From assembly GCA_028713395.1 (NCBI GenBank), contig JAQTOJ010000155.1:1-5090 (forward strand): a stretch of 5,090 nt of DNA, in the 5' to 3' direction. The DNA comes from Dehalococcoidales bacterium. Its GTDB lineage: Bacteria; Chloroflexota; Dehalococcoidia; Dehalococcoidales; Fen-1064. The notes under the pieces were generated by a model that did no database searches, was not told where the DNA came from, and worked only from the letters and a program-made list of their open reading frames with translations. The position numbers were made by a program, and so were the translations under genes. Below, piece by piece: positions 4,420 through 5,090 of the stretch (positions within the stretch are counted from its first letter, which is position 1; every line of letters starts with the position of its first letter).

Positions 4420-5090
4420 ATGACACTAAGAATCATTGTGGGAGTAAATTGGGGCGATGAAGGCAAAGGGCGCTGCGTCGATTATTTTGCCCGCAACGCG
4501 GATTATGTGATCCGGTATCAGGGCGGCAACAATGCCGGTCATACCATTGAAAACGATTTCGGTAATTTCAAACTACACCTGGTGCCCTCCGGTATTTTTT
4601 ACCCCGGGGTGATCAATCTCCTGGGACCGGGCACGGTGGTCAACCTGGAAGCTGCTGTGAAAGAAATGAACGATCTACGGGCTCGAGGGGTGAAAATCGA
4701 CCAAGCTAACTACAAAATCTCCGATCGTGCCGTGATCACTTTCCCCTTTCACGTCCTGCAGGACGAATATGAAGAGTCCCGGCTGGCCGGGGACAAATTC
4801 GGCTCGACCAAACAGGGCATCGCCCCGGTTTATGGTGACAGGTACATGAAGTACGGGATTCCGGTAGGCGCGCTCATGTTCCCCCAATACCTGAAGAAAG
4901 AAATCGAACGTTGCCTGGATTTTAAGAATGCTATTTTTGAAAAGGTATACGGCAAACCTGCGGTGAACCCGGCGGCAATGTACGATTGGGCAACAAAATG
5001 GGGAGAAATCCTGAAACCGCATATTGTAGATACGTTCCGTCTCTTCAAAGAAGATGCCCTGACTAATCCGCATATCCTGCTTGAAGGGCA
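4420..5090 (+). CDS. purA: Adenylosuccinate synthetase, divergent subfamily (N-terminal 223 residues, cut by window edge)
   Basis: The gene reads ATG ACA CTA AGA and stays open to the window end; the usual length is about 425-430, so roughly half is present. It condenses IMP and aspartate using GTP, the first step from IMP to AMP, in the cytosol. The P-loop-like motif GVNWGDEGKGR (8-18) keeps catalytic Asp13 and Lys16 but has Asn for the usual Gln10 and Arg for Lys18. NNAGHT (37-42) keeps His41. HLVPSGI (53-59) and LLGPGTVVN (67-75) match the family. The IMP-binding region reads GSTKQGIAPVYGDRYMKYG (128-146) instead of the usual GTTGRGIGPAYEDK..RRG, so Thr130 is kept while the arginine equivalent to E. 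coli Arg143 appears as Lys144. The ribosome binding site GGAGG (4411-4415) is only four bases from the ATG. Retained Asp13 argues against PurZ (the 2-aminoadenine pathway). From memory, similar variant proteins occur in Clostridia. Confidence 0.9.
   Translation, partial: MTLRIIVGVNWGDEGKGRCVDYFARNADYVIRYQGGNNAGHTIENDFGNFKLHLVPSGIFYPGVINLLGPGTVVNLEAAVKEMNDLRARGVKIDQANYKISDRAVITFPFHVLQDEYEESRLAGDKFGSTKQGIAPVYGDRYMKYGIPVGALMFPQYLKKEIERCLDFKNAIFEKVYGKPAVNPAAMYDWATKWGEILKPHIVDTFRLFKEDALTNPHILLEG

Noticed and set aside
4675..5073. Minus-strand open frame opposite purA
   Set aside because: The plus strand encodes continuous PurA-like sequence there; the minus frame shows no domain.
4420..5090. PurZ (2-aminoadenine pathway synthetase) instead of PurA
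   Set aside because: PurZ enzymes replace the catalytic Asp13 by Ser, while this protein keeps WGDEGKG; no phage genes are nearby.

Overview
This 5,090-base window comes from a bacterium with strong Shine-Dalgarno sites (GGAGG-type), sigma-70-like promoters and roughly even GC content. A PyrR-dependent RNA attenuator is present. It is typical of Bacillota and is also found in some other phyla such as Chloroflexota and Deinococcota. A divergent, Clostridia-like adenylosuccinate synthetase and a stand-alone BioD-like/DRTGG protein also occur. I favour an anaerobic Bacillota (Clostridia-type) or Chloroflexota lineage, but the sequence alone does not settle it.

Layout. (1) Positions 1-798, minus strand: the start of a pyrimidine biosynthesis operon. 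In transcription order it has a promoter, a complete PyrR attenuator leader (PyrR-binding hairpin, competing antiterminator, intrinsic terminator), pyrR, and the first 30 codons of pyrB, which leaves the window. (2) Positions 848-1764, minus strand: a short-chain dehydrogenase/reductase with an unusual insertion, closed by a strong terminator that separates it from the pyr operon. (3) Positions 1765-1989: a divergent intergenic region with a promoter each way and a cluster of repeated half-sites. (4) Positions 1990-2934, plus strand: a P-loop BioD-like plus DRTGG-domain protein, related to the N-terminal half of long phosphotransacetylases. (5) Positions 3029-4213, minus strand: a SorC/DeoR-type sugar-binding transcriptional regulator, convergent with the previous gene. 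(6) Positions 4214-4419: a second divergent regulatory region with repeated CCGGATT sites. (7) Positions 4420-5090, plus strand: the N-terminal half of a variant purA, running off the end.

How the genes fit together. The two ends encode de novo nucleotide synthesis: UMP branch (pyrR-pyrB) and AMP branch (purA). The pyr operon should be shut down when UMP-loaded PyrR stabilises the anti-antiterminator hairpin. The SorC-type regulator probably regulates itself, and the distribution of its candidate sites suggests it could also control the divergent purA; that is inference. The SDR and the P-loop gene share a divergent control region, but no common pathway can be read from the sequence.

No tRNA, rRNA, CRISPR, insertion sequence, phage or plasmid feature was seen. 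The most notable items are the pyr leader, in which the terminator's 3' arm is also the pyrR ribosome binding site and an alternative in-frame start lies upstream; the divergent PurA; and the repeated operator-like sites in both divergent regions.
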